Shown one piece after another: positions 32,678 to 42,426 of a stretch of 64,000 bases of DNA. The notes beneath the pieces are model-generated. The model ran no database searches. It was not told where the DNA came from and saw only the letters and a program-made list of their open reading frames with translations. How positions within the stretch are numbered: position 1 is the stretch's first letter; each line of letters begins with the position of its first letter. The position numbers and the translations under genes were made by a program. This DNA comes from Planctomycetota bacterium. Lineage in GTDB: Bacteria; Planctomycetota; J058. The stretch spans positions 62,001 through 126,000 of the forward strand of contig JAMLIC010000015.1 of NCBI GenBank assembly GCA_023954375.1, given 5' to 3'.

Positions 32678-34183
32678 CTACCGGCCTCCCCTGGTCGCCG
32701 CCTTCGCGCGCGCGGGACGCCGGCGCAGCGACGAGCGCGGCCCGCCGGTGTCGTCCTCGCCCTCCTCGCTCCGGGCGTTCTCGCGCCGCTCCTCCCGGTC
32801 GCTCGTGGTGTCCCGCTTCCGCCCCGGCTGCCCGCCCTCCGGCGTCACGAACGCCTCGGCGATCGACTCCGGCGAGGCGGGCGGGTGCGCGGCCTCGGCA
32901 GTCGAGCGCTTCGGCAGCCCGAGCATGTCGATCACCTCGTCGCTGATCTGCTCGCCGAGCGTGACCACCTTCCCGTCCTCGAGGTAGCGCGTCGCGCCCT
33001 GCACCGTCTTGAACACCTCGAGCAGCGTCTTGCGCATGGCCTTCGGCAGCGCCCTCGCGCACACCTCGGGCGGCTTCACGCTGCGCCCGTAGCGCACGCG
33101 GTGCGGCACCTCGACGATCCGCGTCAGCTCCGACGCGACGAAGACCGCGAGCTTCTGCACGAAGTCGATGAACAGCTCGGCGGGCACGCGCGCCGCGGCG
33201 AACGGCGCGTCCTCCATGCCGACCGCCGACGGCGGCACCATGGCCGCGAGCACCTTCTCGGCGCCGTAGCGGTTCAGCGCCTTGTGCCAGACCTCCGACC
33301 GGTCGGGCAGCTGCAGGAGGTCGACGCCCCACGCGCGCGTGTTCCCGCGCTCGCCCACGACCTCCGACGGCAGCACCGTCGCCCCGCCGTTCTTCAGCGC
33401 CATGAGCGCCGCGGCGAGCAGGTCCGTCGTCGGCATGTCGCGCCCGTCGACCTTCACCGTGCCCTTCGGCGCGTAGCCGATCCGCGGCGGGTCGACGCTC
33501 CGCTCGAGCCAGCGGCACTGCCACAGGTCGATCATCGACGCCTTGAACCACGCCCGGTATGCGCGCCGCCGCGAGCCGCGCCCGATCCACGAGCCCCACG
33601 CCCGGTCGTAGATCGTCGCGAACGCGCGGTCCGTCTCGTAGCGCTTGCCGCCGTGCTTGATCGCGACGAGGTCGTCCTGGTCGGTGACGAGCTCGACGTC
33701 GCCCGGCCAGACGTCTGCGACCTTCGCGAAGTGCTGGTGATCGCGCAGCACCTGGTTGCGCGGCTTCTTCCCCTGCCGCTTCACCGTGACCTGCAGGTCG
33801 TCGACGGTCCACGTGAACACGTAGGGGACCATGCCGTAGGCGAACGAGCGGGCGACGATCTGCAGGAGCCCGCGCGCGAAGAGCGCCCACAGCCACTCCT
33901 CGACCTCGGCGACGATCACCGGGTCGTCGTGGCGCACGAAGAACAGCTCCGAGTCGCACACGGGCGCGGTGGCCGCCGTCTCGCCGAGGTGCACCTCGGG
34001 GTCCCAGCCCATGGCCTCGATCACCGACCAGGGCACGCGCTCGGGCCGCGTCGCCGCGCCGATCTCCCCCTCGACGTAGGAGATCAGCGTCACGAGCTGC
34101 GAGGCGTTGAGCCCCGCGAACTCGGCGCGCTTGAACTCGGACGGGTCGGGCACCACGGGCGCCTTCGTTCCGCGCTTCGCCAT
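32678..34183 (-). CDS. phage portal-like protein (Mu gp29 / DUF935 type)
   Basis: 501 residues. The order of features fits Mu-type portals: early helical clip (VEEWLWALFARGLLQIVARS), the pattern FKASMIDLWQCRWLERSVDP with a PPRIGYAP turn, LLAAALMALKNGGATVLPSE, and a late helical region (ELTRIVEVPHRVRYGRSV). The C-terminus is very charged and disordered. Portals form the dodecameric ring for DNA packaging at the capsid vertex. It is encoded last among the large virion-like genes. Assignment is by pattern only; an HMM search is needed to confirm it. Confidence 0.6.
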   Translation of the reverse strand: MAKRGTKAPVVPDPSEFKRAEFAGLNASQLVTLISYVEGEIGAATRPERVPWSVIEAMGWDPEVHLGETAATAPVCDSELFFVRHDDPVIVAEVEEWLWALFARGLLQIVARSFAYGMVPYVFTWTVDDLQVTVKRQGKKPRNQVLRDHQHFAKVADVWPGDVELVTDQDDLVAIKHGGKRYETDRAFATIYDRAWGSWIGRGSRRRAYRAWFKASMIDLWQCRWLERSVDPPRIGYAPKGTVKVDGRDMPTTDLLAAALMALKNGGATVLPSEVVGERGNTRAWGVDLLQLPDRSEVWHKALNRYGAEKVLAAMVPPSAVGMEDAPFAAARVPAELFIDFVQKLAVFVASELTRIVEVPHRVRYGRSVKPPEVCARALPKAMRKTLLEVFKTVQGATRYLEDGKVVTLGEQISDEVIDMLGLPKRSTAEAAHPPASPESIAEAFVTPEGGQPGRKRDTTSDREERRENARSEEGEDDTGGPRSSLRRRPARAKAATRGGR

Positions 34184-35964
34184 CAGGTCACCACCCTCGA
34201 CGCCGGGCTGTCGGCGACACCCGTCGTCGGCGTCACCGGGAGCTCGCTCACGGTGCCAGTCGTCGCGCCGAGCGCCGCTGACGCGCGCGGGTCGATCCCG
34301 CCCACCGCGACCTTGCCGTTGCCCAGGGGCGTGAGGCCGGGGTAGCCGAGCCAGTCGATCACCCCGCCGGGCACGCGCTGCACGCTCGGGAAGGCGGCGA
34401 CCGCGGCGTCGGCCGCCAGGCCGCTCATCTCCACGAACCGCCCCCCGACCGCGTTGCCGCAGGGCGCCCCCTCGCCCTCCATGTTCCGCCGCTGCGTGCC
34501 CGGGTTGAACACCTCGTCGCGCGGGTCGCGCGGGGTCGTCGACGGCACCGGCTGCCCCGACGTCGCGCCGGGGCCGGTCGTCGCCGGGGAGGGCGGCGAG
34601 CCGACGACGGCCGGACCGGCCCACGCGGGTTGCCCCCACGGCGAGAACTCGAGCAGGAAGTCGCGCGCGACGCCGTGCAGGTGACCCTCGCCCACGCCCG
34701 AGCCTGAGCCGCTGCCTCCTGCGCCGCCGCCCGAGCCGCCCGGGCCGCCGCCCCTCGGCCCGCCACCGGAGCCGCCCGAGCCCTCCGGCGTGCGCACCCG
34801 CGTGCGCATGGGGTCGACGTAGGGCGGCGGGTCGCCCGAGGGAGGCAGGTCCGCGTCGACGCCGACGACGACGACCCACTGCCCGTCCTCGAGCCCCACC
34901 TCGGTGTCCTGGTTGGCGAGCGACCTGTCGAACATCAGGCTGCCCTTGAACAGCCGCGCCCCGCGCCGGAGCTGCGAGGCGTCCGACGACTCGAACCTGA
35001 TCCGGCCGTTGAGGTCCGGCCCCATGCTCACGTGCGCGTCGTGGCGCAGCGCGACCGGCCCGATCGGCGTGCCCTCGCCGCCGAGGAAGTAGCTCTTCTC
35101 CGTCCCCGAGACCGTCCAGAACGTGTCCAGGCGCCCGTGCCGCCGGCCGTCGGTGACGTAGCCCTCCGGCCTCTCCAGCGGCGACACCCCGCCCTCGGGG
35201 TTCGTGTCGGGCTCGGGCGGCTTCGCCCGCTCGCGGGTCGCGGCGTCGAGCAGGGGCGGGCGCTGGACGTTCCTCGCCGCGGCGCTCGCCCACCTCGCGG
35301 CGTCGTGCTTCGACCCGCCGGCGGCGATCGCGTCGAGCGCGGCCCTCACCGCCGCGTCACCGAAGAAGGTCACCGCCCCGCCCGTGTCGACGAACGACAC
35401 CGAGCGCTGGCCGTTCTTCTCGCCGATCACCATGCCCTCGGGCAGCCCGTCCGGCCCCGCGTCGTCGGGTCCCATGCCCGGAGGCGGCGACGACTCCGAC
35501 ATGCCGAGGCGCGCGATCTTCAGGGCGAGGACGTTGCGGCCGTCCTCGCTGTCGACGACCCACCGCTGCGAGCACGGCAGCGCCACGCGCCCGGCGCCGT
35601 CCACCTCGCGCGTCGAGCGGTTGAGCGCGGTGAATCCCTCGGGCTGCCCGTAGGGCGCGTCGCCCGCCCGCGCGTCCTGATACTCCGCGTCCTTGTCGTT
35701 GTAGACCTGGAACGTCAGGCGCCGGTCGGCCGCGCCGCTCGGCGTCTTCTTCTGCAGGTCGTGGAACCGGAGCGTGCGCGGGTCCCACCGCCCGACGTCG
35801 GCGTCGCGGTAGACCGGCTGGCCCGTGACCGGGTCGACCTCGGACACGACCGCCGGCCGCGCGACGAAGTCCATGCCGAGCGCGTAGAACTCGCCGTCGC
35901 TCGCGTCGACGAGCGGCTGCACGTCGGGGCGCCCACGCTCGGGCTCGGGCTCGATCGTCCTCAT
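34183..35964 (-). CDS. probable virion structural protein
   Basis: 593 residues, not recognised. The N-terminal 380 residues look beta-rich (FYALGMDFVARPAVVSEVDP; RHDAHVSMGPDLNGRIRFES). A Gly/Ser linker of about 45 residues follows, then a Pro-rich C-terminal region. No signal peptide. The stop overlaps the portal ATG. Position between a DUF6065-type gene and the portal gene suggests a head, head-tail or decoration protein. Confidence 0.55.
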   Translation of the reverse strand: MRTIEPEPERGRPDVQPLVDASDGEFYALGMDFVARPAVVSEVDPVTGQPVYRDADVGRWDPRTLRFHDLQKKTPSGAADRRLTFQVYNDKDAEYQDARAGDAPYGQPEGFTALNRSTREVDGAGRVALPCSQRWVVDSEDGRNVLALKIARLGMSESSPPPGMGPDDAGPDGLPEGMVIGEKNGQRSVSFVDTGGAVTFFGDAAVRAALDAIAAGGSKHDAARWASAAARNVQRPPLLDAATRERAKPPEPDTNPEGGVSPLERPEGYVTDGRRHGRLDTFWTVSGTEKSYFLGGEGTPIGPVALRHDAHVSMGPDLNGRIRFESSDASQLRRGARLFKGSLMFDRSLANQDTEVGLEDGQWVVVVGVDADLPPSGDPPPYVDPMRTRVRTPEGSGGSGGGPRGGGPGGSGGGAGGSGSGSGVGEGHLHGVARDFLLEFSPWGQPAWAGPAVVGSPPSPATTGPGATSGQPVPSTTPRDPRDEVFNPGTQRRNMEGEGAPCGNAVGGRFVEMSGLAADAAVAAFPSVQRVPGGVIDWLGYPGLTPLGNGKVAVGGIDPRASAALGATTGTVSELPVTPTTGVADSPASRVVT

Positions 35965-37172
35965 GGCGGCAGCTCCACGACCTCCACGTATCGGAGGCCT
36001 CCCTCGGGGACCACGCGCAGCCCGTGACCGGGCGGCACGACCAGCTCGCCGCCGAACGCGCGGCGCAGCGCCGCGAGGTTGCGCGAGACGTCCACGCGCG
36101 CCGCGCGCTGCGCCGCGTGCAGCTGCGTGAGCAGCCGGTCAGCCTCGTCACGCGCGACGAGGCGCTCCGCCTTGGTCGCGCCCCGGAGCACTGCGCGCTC
36201 GGCGCTCCTGATCCGCGGCCCGAGGTCGGCGGCGACCCGCCGCTCGGCCTCCTGCGCGCCGGCGATCTGGTCGAGCAGGTCGGCCTGCTCGGCGGTGAGC
36301 AGGCGGCGCGGCCGCGTCGGCGCGGCGAGGGGCGGCTCGGGCTCAGCCTCGGTCGCGGTCGGCGAGGTCCGGCGGTCGACGAAGGGGCGCGGACCGCGCA
36401 GCCGTCGGTCGGCGACGCGCTGACCGTCGAGGCCGAGGCCGAGGCGGTAGCTCGCGCGGCTCGGGCGCAGGTTCGCCTTGCCCGTGGGCGAGTAGGGGCC
36501 GTCTCCGTCTTCTCGCCTCGCCGCGCGCCAGGCCTCCTCGTGGCGCTCGAACTCCGGCGGCGTGTCCACGAGCTCGGGCGTGAAGTGCCCGGCGTAGCCC
36601 CGCGGCACCGGGACCACCATGCCGATCGGCTCGCCGCGGGCGAAGCGGATCGTCTCGCCCGGGTTCGTGACCTGCCAGCTGAAGGCGAGCTCGCTCAGCC
36701 CCGCATACCAGTCGGTCTCGACCAGGGCCTCGAGCGCGTGAATGCCGCGCTTCGGCCGGTTCGCCGGACCGCGCAGGAGCAGGCTCACGCCGGCGGGCGT
36801 GCGGAACGCGTAGCCGCACATCATCGACACGATCCCGTAGCCGTGGAAGCTCGTGACGAAGTCGCTGCTCCGTCCCGGGCGACCGGCGACGTCGACGTGC
36901 AGCCGGTCGGTGTTCTCGTGCTCCTGGCCCTTGCCGCTCGGGATCCACGTCACCGCGAAGTCGACGGGCGAGAGCACCTCCCAGCCCTGCGTGCAGCCCT
37001 GCACGAGCGGGAGGCAGCGGTAGGCGTGGCGCCCGCTCGTCTTCGTCATCCACGGCCGCGCGGGCGTCGCCGGGCGCAGATCGGGGAGCAACGTGCCGCG
37101 CGCCGGGTAGGCGTAGATCACCCCGTCGGGAGCCGGCGGAGGTAGCGGCGGCAGCGGCGCGGGCTCGCTCAT
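35961..37172 (-). CDS. DUF6065-like protein with C-terminal coiled coil
   Basis: 403 residues. Residues about 10-190 contain YRCLPLVQGCTQGWEVLSPV, DFVTSFHGYGIVSM and WYAGLSELAFSWQVTNPGET, which I associate with the DUF6065 family of phage and bacterial proteins (moderate certainty). Residues about 270-400 form a coiled coil (LLDQIAGAQEAERRVAADLG). The function of DUF6065 is unknown. ATG at 37172 preferred over the TTG at 37181. Both ends overlap neighbours. Confidence 0.6.
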   Translation of the reverse strand: MSEPAPLPPLPPPAPDGVIYAYPARGTLLPDLRPATPARPWMTKTSGRHAYRCLPLVQGCTQGWEVLSPVDFAVTWIPSGKGQEHENTDRLHVDVAGRPGRSSDFVTSFHGYGIVSMMCGYAFRTPAGVSLLLRGPANRPKRGIHALEALVETDWYAGLSELAFSWQVTNPGETIRFARGEPIGMVVPVPRGYAGHFTPELVDTPPEFERHEEAWRAARREDGDGPYSPTGKANLRPSRASYRLGLGLDGQRVADRRLRGPRPFVDRRTSPTATEAEPEPPLAAPTRPRRLLTAEQADLLDQIAGAQEAERRVAADLGPRIRSAERAVLRGATKAERLVARDEADRLLTQLHAAQRAARVDVSRNLAALRRAFGGELVVPPGHGLRVVPEGGLRYVEVVELPP

Positions 37173-37543
37173 GTTCCCCAACTCTCGCCGAAGGCCTCTT
37201 CCTCGAGCACGCGCAGGAGCGCCCCGTAGAGCAGCTCTTCGTTGGCGAGCACCGAGAGGCGGGGCTCGCCGTCCATGGCCGCGCTGCCCGCGAGCACGTC
37301 GAGCCGCAGCTCTTCGACGAGGGCCAGCGACACGAGGTCGAGCTCGCGCCCGGCGAGCAGCGGGTCGAGCAGCGCGAACAGCTTCACGAGGAGCGGCCGC
37401 AGGCGCCGGGCCTCGGCGAGGTCCTCGGGGAGCACGTCGTCGGCCGGGCCGGCGGCGAGCAGCGCGTCGACCTGCGCGAGTCGCGCCCGCAGCGCGGCCT
37501 CGCCGACGTGACCACGGATCGCGCTCACCGCACGTGGCGTCAC
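37169..37543 (-). CDS. small helical hypothetical protein
   Basis: 124 residues, helical throughout (ALRARLAQVDALLAAGPADD; LRPLLVKLFALLDPLLAGRE). GTG start and stop overlap the neighbouring genes by 4 bp. In the virion-gene operon; could be a chaperone or connector component, but there is no direct evidence. Confidence 0.55.
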   Translation of the reverse strand: MTPRAVSAIRGHVGEAALRARLAQVDALLAAGPADDVLPEDLAEARRLRPLLVKLFALLDPLLAGRELDLVSLALVEELRLDVLAGSAAMDGEPRLSVLANEELLYGALLRVLEEEAFGESWGT

Positions 37544-40290
37544 TCCAGCCCCTCCCGTCGCGTGCCGTCGCCGTTCCCTCGCGGCAGCACCGGGCGAACC
37601 CGCACGGTGCGCAGCGGGTTCGGGTCGGGCGTGTTCGGCCCGCCCACGGTCACCACCGTCTCGAAGCCGGTGCCGGCGACTGGCGTGTCGCGCGACCGGA
37701 TCTCCACCGACGACACGACGCCGTCGCACTGGACCGGCCAGGGGCGAGCGAGCGTGTAGGTGGCGCCCTCGACCCTGTCGGGGCTGTTGAAGGTCTCGGC
37801 CGCGACCTCGCCCGCGGCGAGCTCGAGCTCGGCCCCGTTGCCGGCGCCCTCGAGCGGGATCAACTCGACGAGGTCCTCGCGCGGGATCGCGAGCCCCTGG
37901 CCGTGGGGCACGTCCTCGACGCGCACCAGGACCGGCGGCGCCCCGCGCGCGCCCCCGCGCCTGAACGCGCGCGCGAACCAGGTCACCTCGTCGCCGAGGC
38001 CGGGCGGGACGAGGTTCGCCGGCCCCTCGCGCGTGCCGGTCGAGGGCGGGGGCGGCCGGTCGGCGAGCGGGCGCACGACGGCGCCGAAGGTGGTCCGCAC
38101 CGGCATGGGCTTGAAGACGCCCGCCTCGGGGCCGGGCACGCCGTCGGGCTCGATGTGCCCGGCGAGCGACGAGGTCGCGACGACGCCCAACTCCGCGCAG
38201 TAGACCTGCGCCCCCTCGTCCGCCCGGCGCGGCAGGTTGCGAATGATGATCGCCCCCGTGCCCTTGTTCACCGCGGCCGGGTCGCCGCCGATCGAAGCGA
38301 GGCGGTCCTGCTCCTGCCTCTTCCTGGCGATCGCGCGCAGGTCCTCGGCGACCTCCAGCCGGAGGCGTTCGCGCCGCGCGCGCGCAGCGTCCGACCCGTC
38401 GAGCGTCGACCGCAGGCTGGTGAACAGCGACGAGGTCGTCTCGAGCACGGCCGAGTCGCGGCGGAGCTGCTGTATGTCCTTGTCGAACTGCAGGAGCTTC
38501 GCCGCGAGGTCGAGCAGTTCGGCCTGGTTCGTGCCGTTGAGCGCGTCGAGCGCCTTCGCCTCCTCCAGGAGCAGGCCTTCCCAGGCGGCCCCCTGGCTCG
38601 CGTTCTGCTGCTTGATCCGGTCGGCGGTGCGCATCTTGTCGAGCGCGGCCTGCACCTCCTCCACCGAGACCGGGATCTGCCCGACGAGGTCGCCGAGGAG
38701 CTCGGCCGCCGTGAGCGGCACGTCGAGGCCATACTCGCGCGCGCTGATCGGGTGCGGCTGCCGTGTCTCGCGGGCGGTCGCGTCGATCTCGGAGCGCAGG
38801 CGCGAGCGCCGGTAGAGGATGCTCCCGAGGGCGCCCGCGTTGTTGTCGAAGACGCGGTGTTGCGTCGTCCACGTGAACGTCTCGACGCGCACGGGCAGCC
38901 GCTTCCCGCCGACCGTCTCGGCGCGGTCGAGCAGCGGCAGCACGTGGGCGTTCGGCCCGGGCTTGGCCGCGGGTCGACGGGGGCCGGGGCTGCCCGCGCG
39001 ACGAGCAGGCCCGGTTGCTCCGGCGGCGAGCTCCGCCGCGCGGTCCGGGTCGAGCTCGGACGTGCGGTCGACGGACGCCGGCGGCGTTCCGTCGTCGGGG
39101 TCTTGCTGCTCGACCTGCGCGCCCGGGATCTGGAACAGCCGCCACGCGGTCGAGAGCAGCTTCACCACCTTGGCGTCCAGCCCGACCGCGTGCTGGTAGG
39201 CGGCCGGCTGCACGATCCACCGCTTCAGCCAGTCGAGCCCGAAGCGTCCGCCGGTCAGCTCTCGCACGAGCTCCTCGGTGAGCAGGCGCGGCACCTCGGG
39301 CCCCTCGAAGCGCAGCTCGTCGACGCCCGGCCCCTCGTCGGGGTTGGTCACCTCGACCGGCGCGCGCACGCGGCGCGGCACCATGAGCACGGGCGGGCAC
39401 TCGTCGAGCGCGACCGAGGCGATCCGCCGCCCGCCGGCGATCACGACGTAGTCGGGCACGTGCGTCGGCTCGACGGAGTAGCCCTGCCCCTGGCCCTGCT
39501 TCGACAGGCGCACGTGCTCGGGGAAGGGGTTGACGTTCTCGCCCTGGCCCTGCGGCGCCCAGCCTGCGCGGCCCTCGCCCTCCCGGTGAAGCGCGACCGT
39601 GCCGTCGAGGCGCAGGCACGGGTCGAGCGTGTTGCCCTCGGTGCAGAGCTTCCTCAGCGCCATGGCCGCGGGGCAGTAGCGCGGGAACTCCTCGGGGCCG
39701 GTGTGCGCCGACCACGTCGCCGGGGCGACCGCGAGCCGCGGCGATGACCACAGCGACCGCACGACGTCGGACGCGACCTCGGCGCGCGTGAGCGGCTCGC
39801 GGTTGAACTTCACCGAGTCGAGCGCCACGCTGCCGTCACCGCGCACGCGGTTGAACGACCAGCGCCGCAGGAAGCCCTCGCCCCAGAACAGCCGCGCGTC
39901 GCCGAGCGTCACGCGCACCATGGCGCGCCCGCTCTCGGCCTGCTTGATGCGATCGATGCGCATCACGAAGAGCGGGTGCACGACGACCTGCCACTCCTCG
40001 TCCTGCACCTCGGCCATGACCAGCGTCCCGGCGAAGTCGAGGCGCCTCGCCGCCCTGAAGTCGGGCAGCGCGGCCGCCGACGTCCGGGCGCGGATCACGC
40101 CGAGGTCGGGCACGACGAGGTCGGGCAGGAGGGTCCGGCCGCCGATCTGCGGCGGCGTGAAGTCGAAGCCCGCCGGGAACGACTCGACCGGGAAGACGAC
40201 CTCCGAGAAGTCGGAGTCGTAGCCGCGCGTCCGGCGGAAGACGGCGCTCTGCGCGCGGAAGCCCTGGTAGGCGATCAGGGTCCCGCTCAC
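37540..40290 (-). CDS. large probable tail/baseplate-type protein
   Basis: 916 residues. The N-terminal 450 residues have features of a tail hub (gpD/gp27-like): LVMAEVQDEEWQVVVHPLFV, VRVTLGDARLFWGEGFLRRW, LSSTAWRLFQIPG and a YVVIAGGRR strand. A long coiled coil follows (LLDLAAKLLQFDKDIQQLRR region, about residues 560-690), then a beta-rich C-terminus. Conservation could not be checked; the hub assignment is inference. GTG start overlaps the stop of the coiled-coil gene. Confidence 0.5.
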   Translation of the reverse strand: MSGTLIAYQGFRAQSAVFRRTRGYDSDFSEVVFPVESFPAGFDFTPPQIGGRTLLPDLVVPDLGVIRARTSAAALPDFRAARRLDFAGTLVMAEVQDEEWQVVVHPLFVMRIDRIKQAESGRAMVRVTLGDARLFWGEGFLRRWSFNRVRGDGSVALDSVKFNREPLTRAEVASDVVRSLWSSPRLAVAPATWSAHTGPEEFPRYCPAAMALRKLCTEGNTLDPCLRLDGTVALHREGEGRAGWAPQGQGENVNPFPEHVRLSKQGQGQGYSVEPTHVPDYVVIAGGRRIASVALDECPPVLMVPRRVRAPVEVTNPDEGPGVDELRFEGPEVPRLLTEELVRELTGGRFGLDWLKRWIVQPAAYQHAVGLDAKVVKLLSTAWRLFQIPGAQVEQQDPDDGTPPASVDRTSELDPDRAAELAAGATGPARRAGSPGPRRPAAKPGPNAHVLPLLDRAETVGGKRLPVRVETFTWTTQHRVFDNNAGALGSILYRRSRLRSEIDATARETRQPHPISAREYGLDVPLTAAELLGDLVGQIPVSVEEVQAALDKMRTADRIKQQNASQGAAWEGLLLEEAKALDALNGTNQAELLDLAAKLLQFDKDIQQLRRDSAVLETTSSLFTSLRSTLDGSDAARARRERLRLEVAEDLRAIARKRQEQDRLASIGGDPAAVNKGTGAIIIRNLPRRADEGAQVYCAELGVVATSSLAGHIEPDGVPGPEAGVFKPMPVRTTFGAVVRPLADRPPPPSTGTREGPANLVPPGLGDEVTWFARAFRRGGARGAPPVLVRVEDVPHGQGLAIPREDLVELIPLEGAGNGAELELAAGEVAAETFNSPDRVEGATYTLARPWPVQCDGVVSSVEIRSRDTPVAGTGFETVVTVGGPNTPDPNPLRTVRVRPVLPRGNGDGTRREGLE

Positions 40291-40934
40291 CAGGCGGCCT
40301 CGAACGTGTCGGCGCTCTTCGCCGCGCCGCGCCGCGCGAGCCCCTCGTCCCGCACGGTCTGCTCCCACGCGAGGCGGGCCTGCCGCTTCCTGAACGCGGG
40401 GTCCTCCGCGAAGCGCCTGGCGTAGTCGGCCTGGAAGGCGAGCTCGCGGAGCTGAGCCAGCGTGTTCGCCGTCGAGGCCTCGATGCGCCGCTGCAGCCGC
40501 TCCTCGGCGCGCTGAACGACCGTCTGCACGATCGGCAGGACGACCGAGGCGACGGCCGCCGCGGCCGGACCGCCGACGAGGCCGGCGAGGCCGCCGAGCG
40601 CCGACAGGCTCCCGCCGGCGAGCAGGCCGCCGAAGCTGCCGATCTTCGACCGCGCCTTGTTGATCCCCTTGAACAGCTGCCGGACGTTGTCGAGCTCCTG
40701 CAGGCGCGCGTCGCGGCCGACGAACGACGCGGCGTCGCGCCGCTCGAGCACGGCCTTCTTGAGCGCACGCGTCTCCTGCAGCTTGTTCCGGAGGCGCCCG
40801 ATCTCCTTCCGGATCTCGGGGGTCTTCTCCTTCACCGCGCGCAGGCTCTTGAGCGCCTGCTGCGTGAGGCTCTCGCCGCGCTCGAGGCGGTCGAGGCGCA
40901 TGTTCAGGACGTGCTCGCGACCGCTGCCGGCCAT
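40287..40934 (-). CDS. coiled-coil protein with glycine-rich hydrophobic core (tape-measure-like?)
   Basis: 215 residues. Coiled coil (LTQQALKSLRAVKEKTPEIR) and charged helices precede a glycine-zipper hydrophobic stretch (GGLLAGGSLSALGGLAGLVG, then AAAAVASVVLPIVQTVV). A charged helical tail follows. The order helix, hydrophobic, helix resembles a short tape-measure or membrane-penetrating virion protein, directly before the hub-like gene in the operon. Confidence 0.5.
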   Translation of the reverse strand: MAGSGREHVLNMRLDRLERGESLTQQALKSLRAVKEKTPEIRKEIGRLRNKLQETRALKKAVLERRDAASFVGRDARLQELDNVRQLFKGINKARSKIGSFGGLLAGGSLSALGGLAGLVGGPAAAAVASVVLPIVQTVVQRAEERLQRRIEASTANTLAQLRELAFQADYARRFAEDPAFRKRQARLAWEQTVRDEGLARRGAAKSADTFEAAW

Positions 40935-40985
40935 GCGACCTCCGGGCGCGGGGCGCGGCGGACGAGCGCCGCGCCCCGGGGTTCG

Positions 40986-41492
40986 TCAGCGCGAGCGCGT
41001 CGCCCGCTTCGCGCGCGCCTTCGCCGCCACGAGCTCGGCGCGGACGAGGGCGAGCACCTTCTCCTCCGCCTCGGCGTCGCAGTCGCGCCCGGCGATGTGC
41101 CGCGCGGCGGCCTGGGCGGCGCCGAGCACGTAGCCCGCGCACGCCGACGCGGTGTCGGCCGCGACGGCCAGGCACCCGTAGAGGGCGCCCTTCTCCTGGT
41201 TGCTGCGCCGCTCGAGCTTGTGCTTCTCGACGTGCTCGCGGGCGGCGCGGGCCGTCTCGTCCGACGGCTCGGCGAGGAACGCCTCGACCGGCTCGCGGTG
41301 CAGCTCGGGCACCTCGCCCGCCTCCATGACCGCCAGGAGCACGTGCAGCAGGATCATCTTGGCCGCGCCCTGCTCGGCGGGCGGCGCGCCCTCGCGCGGG
41401 ACGATCCCGCGCACGACCTGCTCGAGCGTGGGCTCGGGCTGCGGGAACCGCGGCGGCGCGGGGGGCGGGTCTTGGCTCGTCTGCAGGTCCAC
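40986..41492 (-). CDS. hypothetical protein
   Basis: 168 residues. The Pro-rich N-terminus is followed by helical segments (GAAKMILLHVLLAVMEAGEV; RSNQEKGALYGCLAVAADTA). GTG at 41492 chosen because AGGAG lies 8 nt upstream. It resembles small phage tail-assembly chaperones in size and position only. Confidence 0.5.
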   Translation of the reverse strand: MDLQTSQDPPPAPPRFPQPEPTLEQVVRGIVPREGAPPAEQGAAKMILLHVLLAVMEAGEVPELHREPVEAFLAEPSDETARAAREHVEKHKLERRSNQEKGALYGCLAVAADTASACAGYVLGAAQAAARHIAGRDCDAEAEEKVLALVRAELVAAKARAKRATRSR

Positions 41493-41512
41493 GGTGAGGC
41501 TCCTCTCAGGGT

Positions 41513-41707
41513 TCAGCGCCGGCGGCGGCGGGCGTCGACGCGTTCGACGGCGACTCGCTCGGAGCCGCACGCCGGGCACTCGGCCGGCCTCGTGTGCACG
41601 TCGGTGTCGGCGAAGCATCCCTCAGCGAAGCAGCGCACGACGAGGGGCCCGGCCGGCGCGCGCCGGCGCCGGGGCTCGGGCGGAGGCGGGGTCCAGAGGC
41701 GCACCAC
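41513..41707 (-). CDS. small zinc-ribbon protein
   Basis: 64 residues with CFAEGC and CPACGS spaced for a four-cysteine zinc site and a basic C-terminus (DARRRRR). It starts at one of two adjacent GTG codons (41707 or 41704), 2 bp after the upstream gene. Function unknown. Confidence 0.5.
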   Translation of the reverse strand: MVRLWTPPPPEPRRRRAPAGPLVVRCFAEGCFADTDVHTRPAECPACGSERVAVERVDARRRRR

Positions 41708-41709
41708 GC

Positions 41710-42426
41710 TCAGGCGCCGGCGATCGCCTGGTAGACCGCGCTCGTCTGGCCGAACCGGGAGGCGACCGCGTCGAGCACGGCCGGGCGCACGTTCCTGTCG
41801 GGGTAGCCCCGCAGGAACCGCCCGAGCGCGACGAGCGCCCCGGCCTCGATCTTCGTCAGGTCGTCCGCCGCGTCCGCGCGCTCGTCGCGGTCGTCGCTGA
41901 GCAGCCCCTCGACCACGTCGCGCAGCTGCACGGGCTCGCCGTCCTCGTCGACGCCCACCTCGAGCGACAGAAGCCGCGTGCGCTCCTCGCGCCGCTGCTC
42001 GCGCTCGGCCGCCCGCCGCTGGCCCTCGGCCTCGCTCCGCTCGAGACGCGCGAGCCGGGCATCGAGCGCCGCGCGCCGCTCCGGGCTCATGGCCTCGAGC
42101 TCCCGCCGGGCCTGGTCGGGCGCGCGGCCCGCGAACGTCAGCCGCCGGCCCGTCGCGACCTCGAACGCCCTGGCGAGGGACTCGCGGTCCTCGGCCGTCA
42201 GCCGGGCGAGCGACGCCGGCGCCCCGACCGGAGCGTCGGGGGTCGCGGCGCGCACCCGGCCCGCGGCCCACCGCCCGCGGCCCTGCTCGTCGAGGTCGCG
42301 GTCGGGCAGGAGGCCGAGCGCGCGCAGCTCGGCGCGCTGCTTCTCGACCGCCGCGGGGGACGGCGGAGGCACCGGCGCGCCGCCCCCGATGCACCCCCAC
42401 CCCGCGCTGTAGCTGACGAACGTCAT
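41710..42426 (-). CDS. coiled-coil hypothetical protein
   Basis: 238 residues: a Gly/Pro-rich start (MTFVSYSAGWGCIGGGAP), long charged coiled coil (residues about 115-160, rich in ARLERSEAEGQRRAAEREQR) and a helical C-terminus. The ATG has GGAGGGG upstream and overlaps the previous stop. Virion-operon member, not recognised. Confidence 0.55.
   Translation of the reverse strand: MTFVSYSAGWGCIGGGAPVPPPSPAAVEKQRAELRALGLLPDRDLDEQGRGRWAAGRVRAATPDAPVGAPASLARLTAEDRESLARAFEVATGRRLTFAGRAPDQARRELEAMSPERRAALDARLARLERSEAEGQRRAAEREQRREERTRLLSLEVGVDEDGEPVQLRDVVEGLLSDDRDERADAADDLTKIEAGALVALGRFLRGYPDRNVRPAVLDAVASRFGQTSAVYQAIAGA

Noticed and set aside
32481..33959. 492-codon minus-strand frame overlapping the portal-like gene
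   Set aside because: Arg/Gly-rich shadow in another frame. The portal frame has phage-like motifs, and the region 32501-32677 is better read as a separate zinc-ribbon gene.
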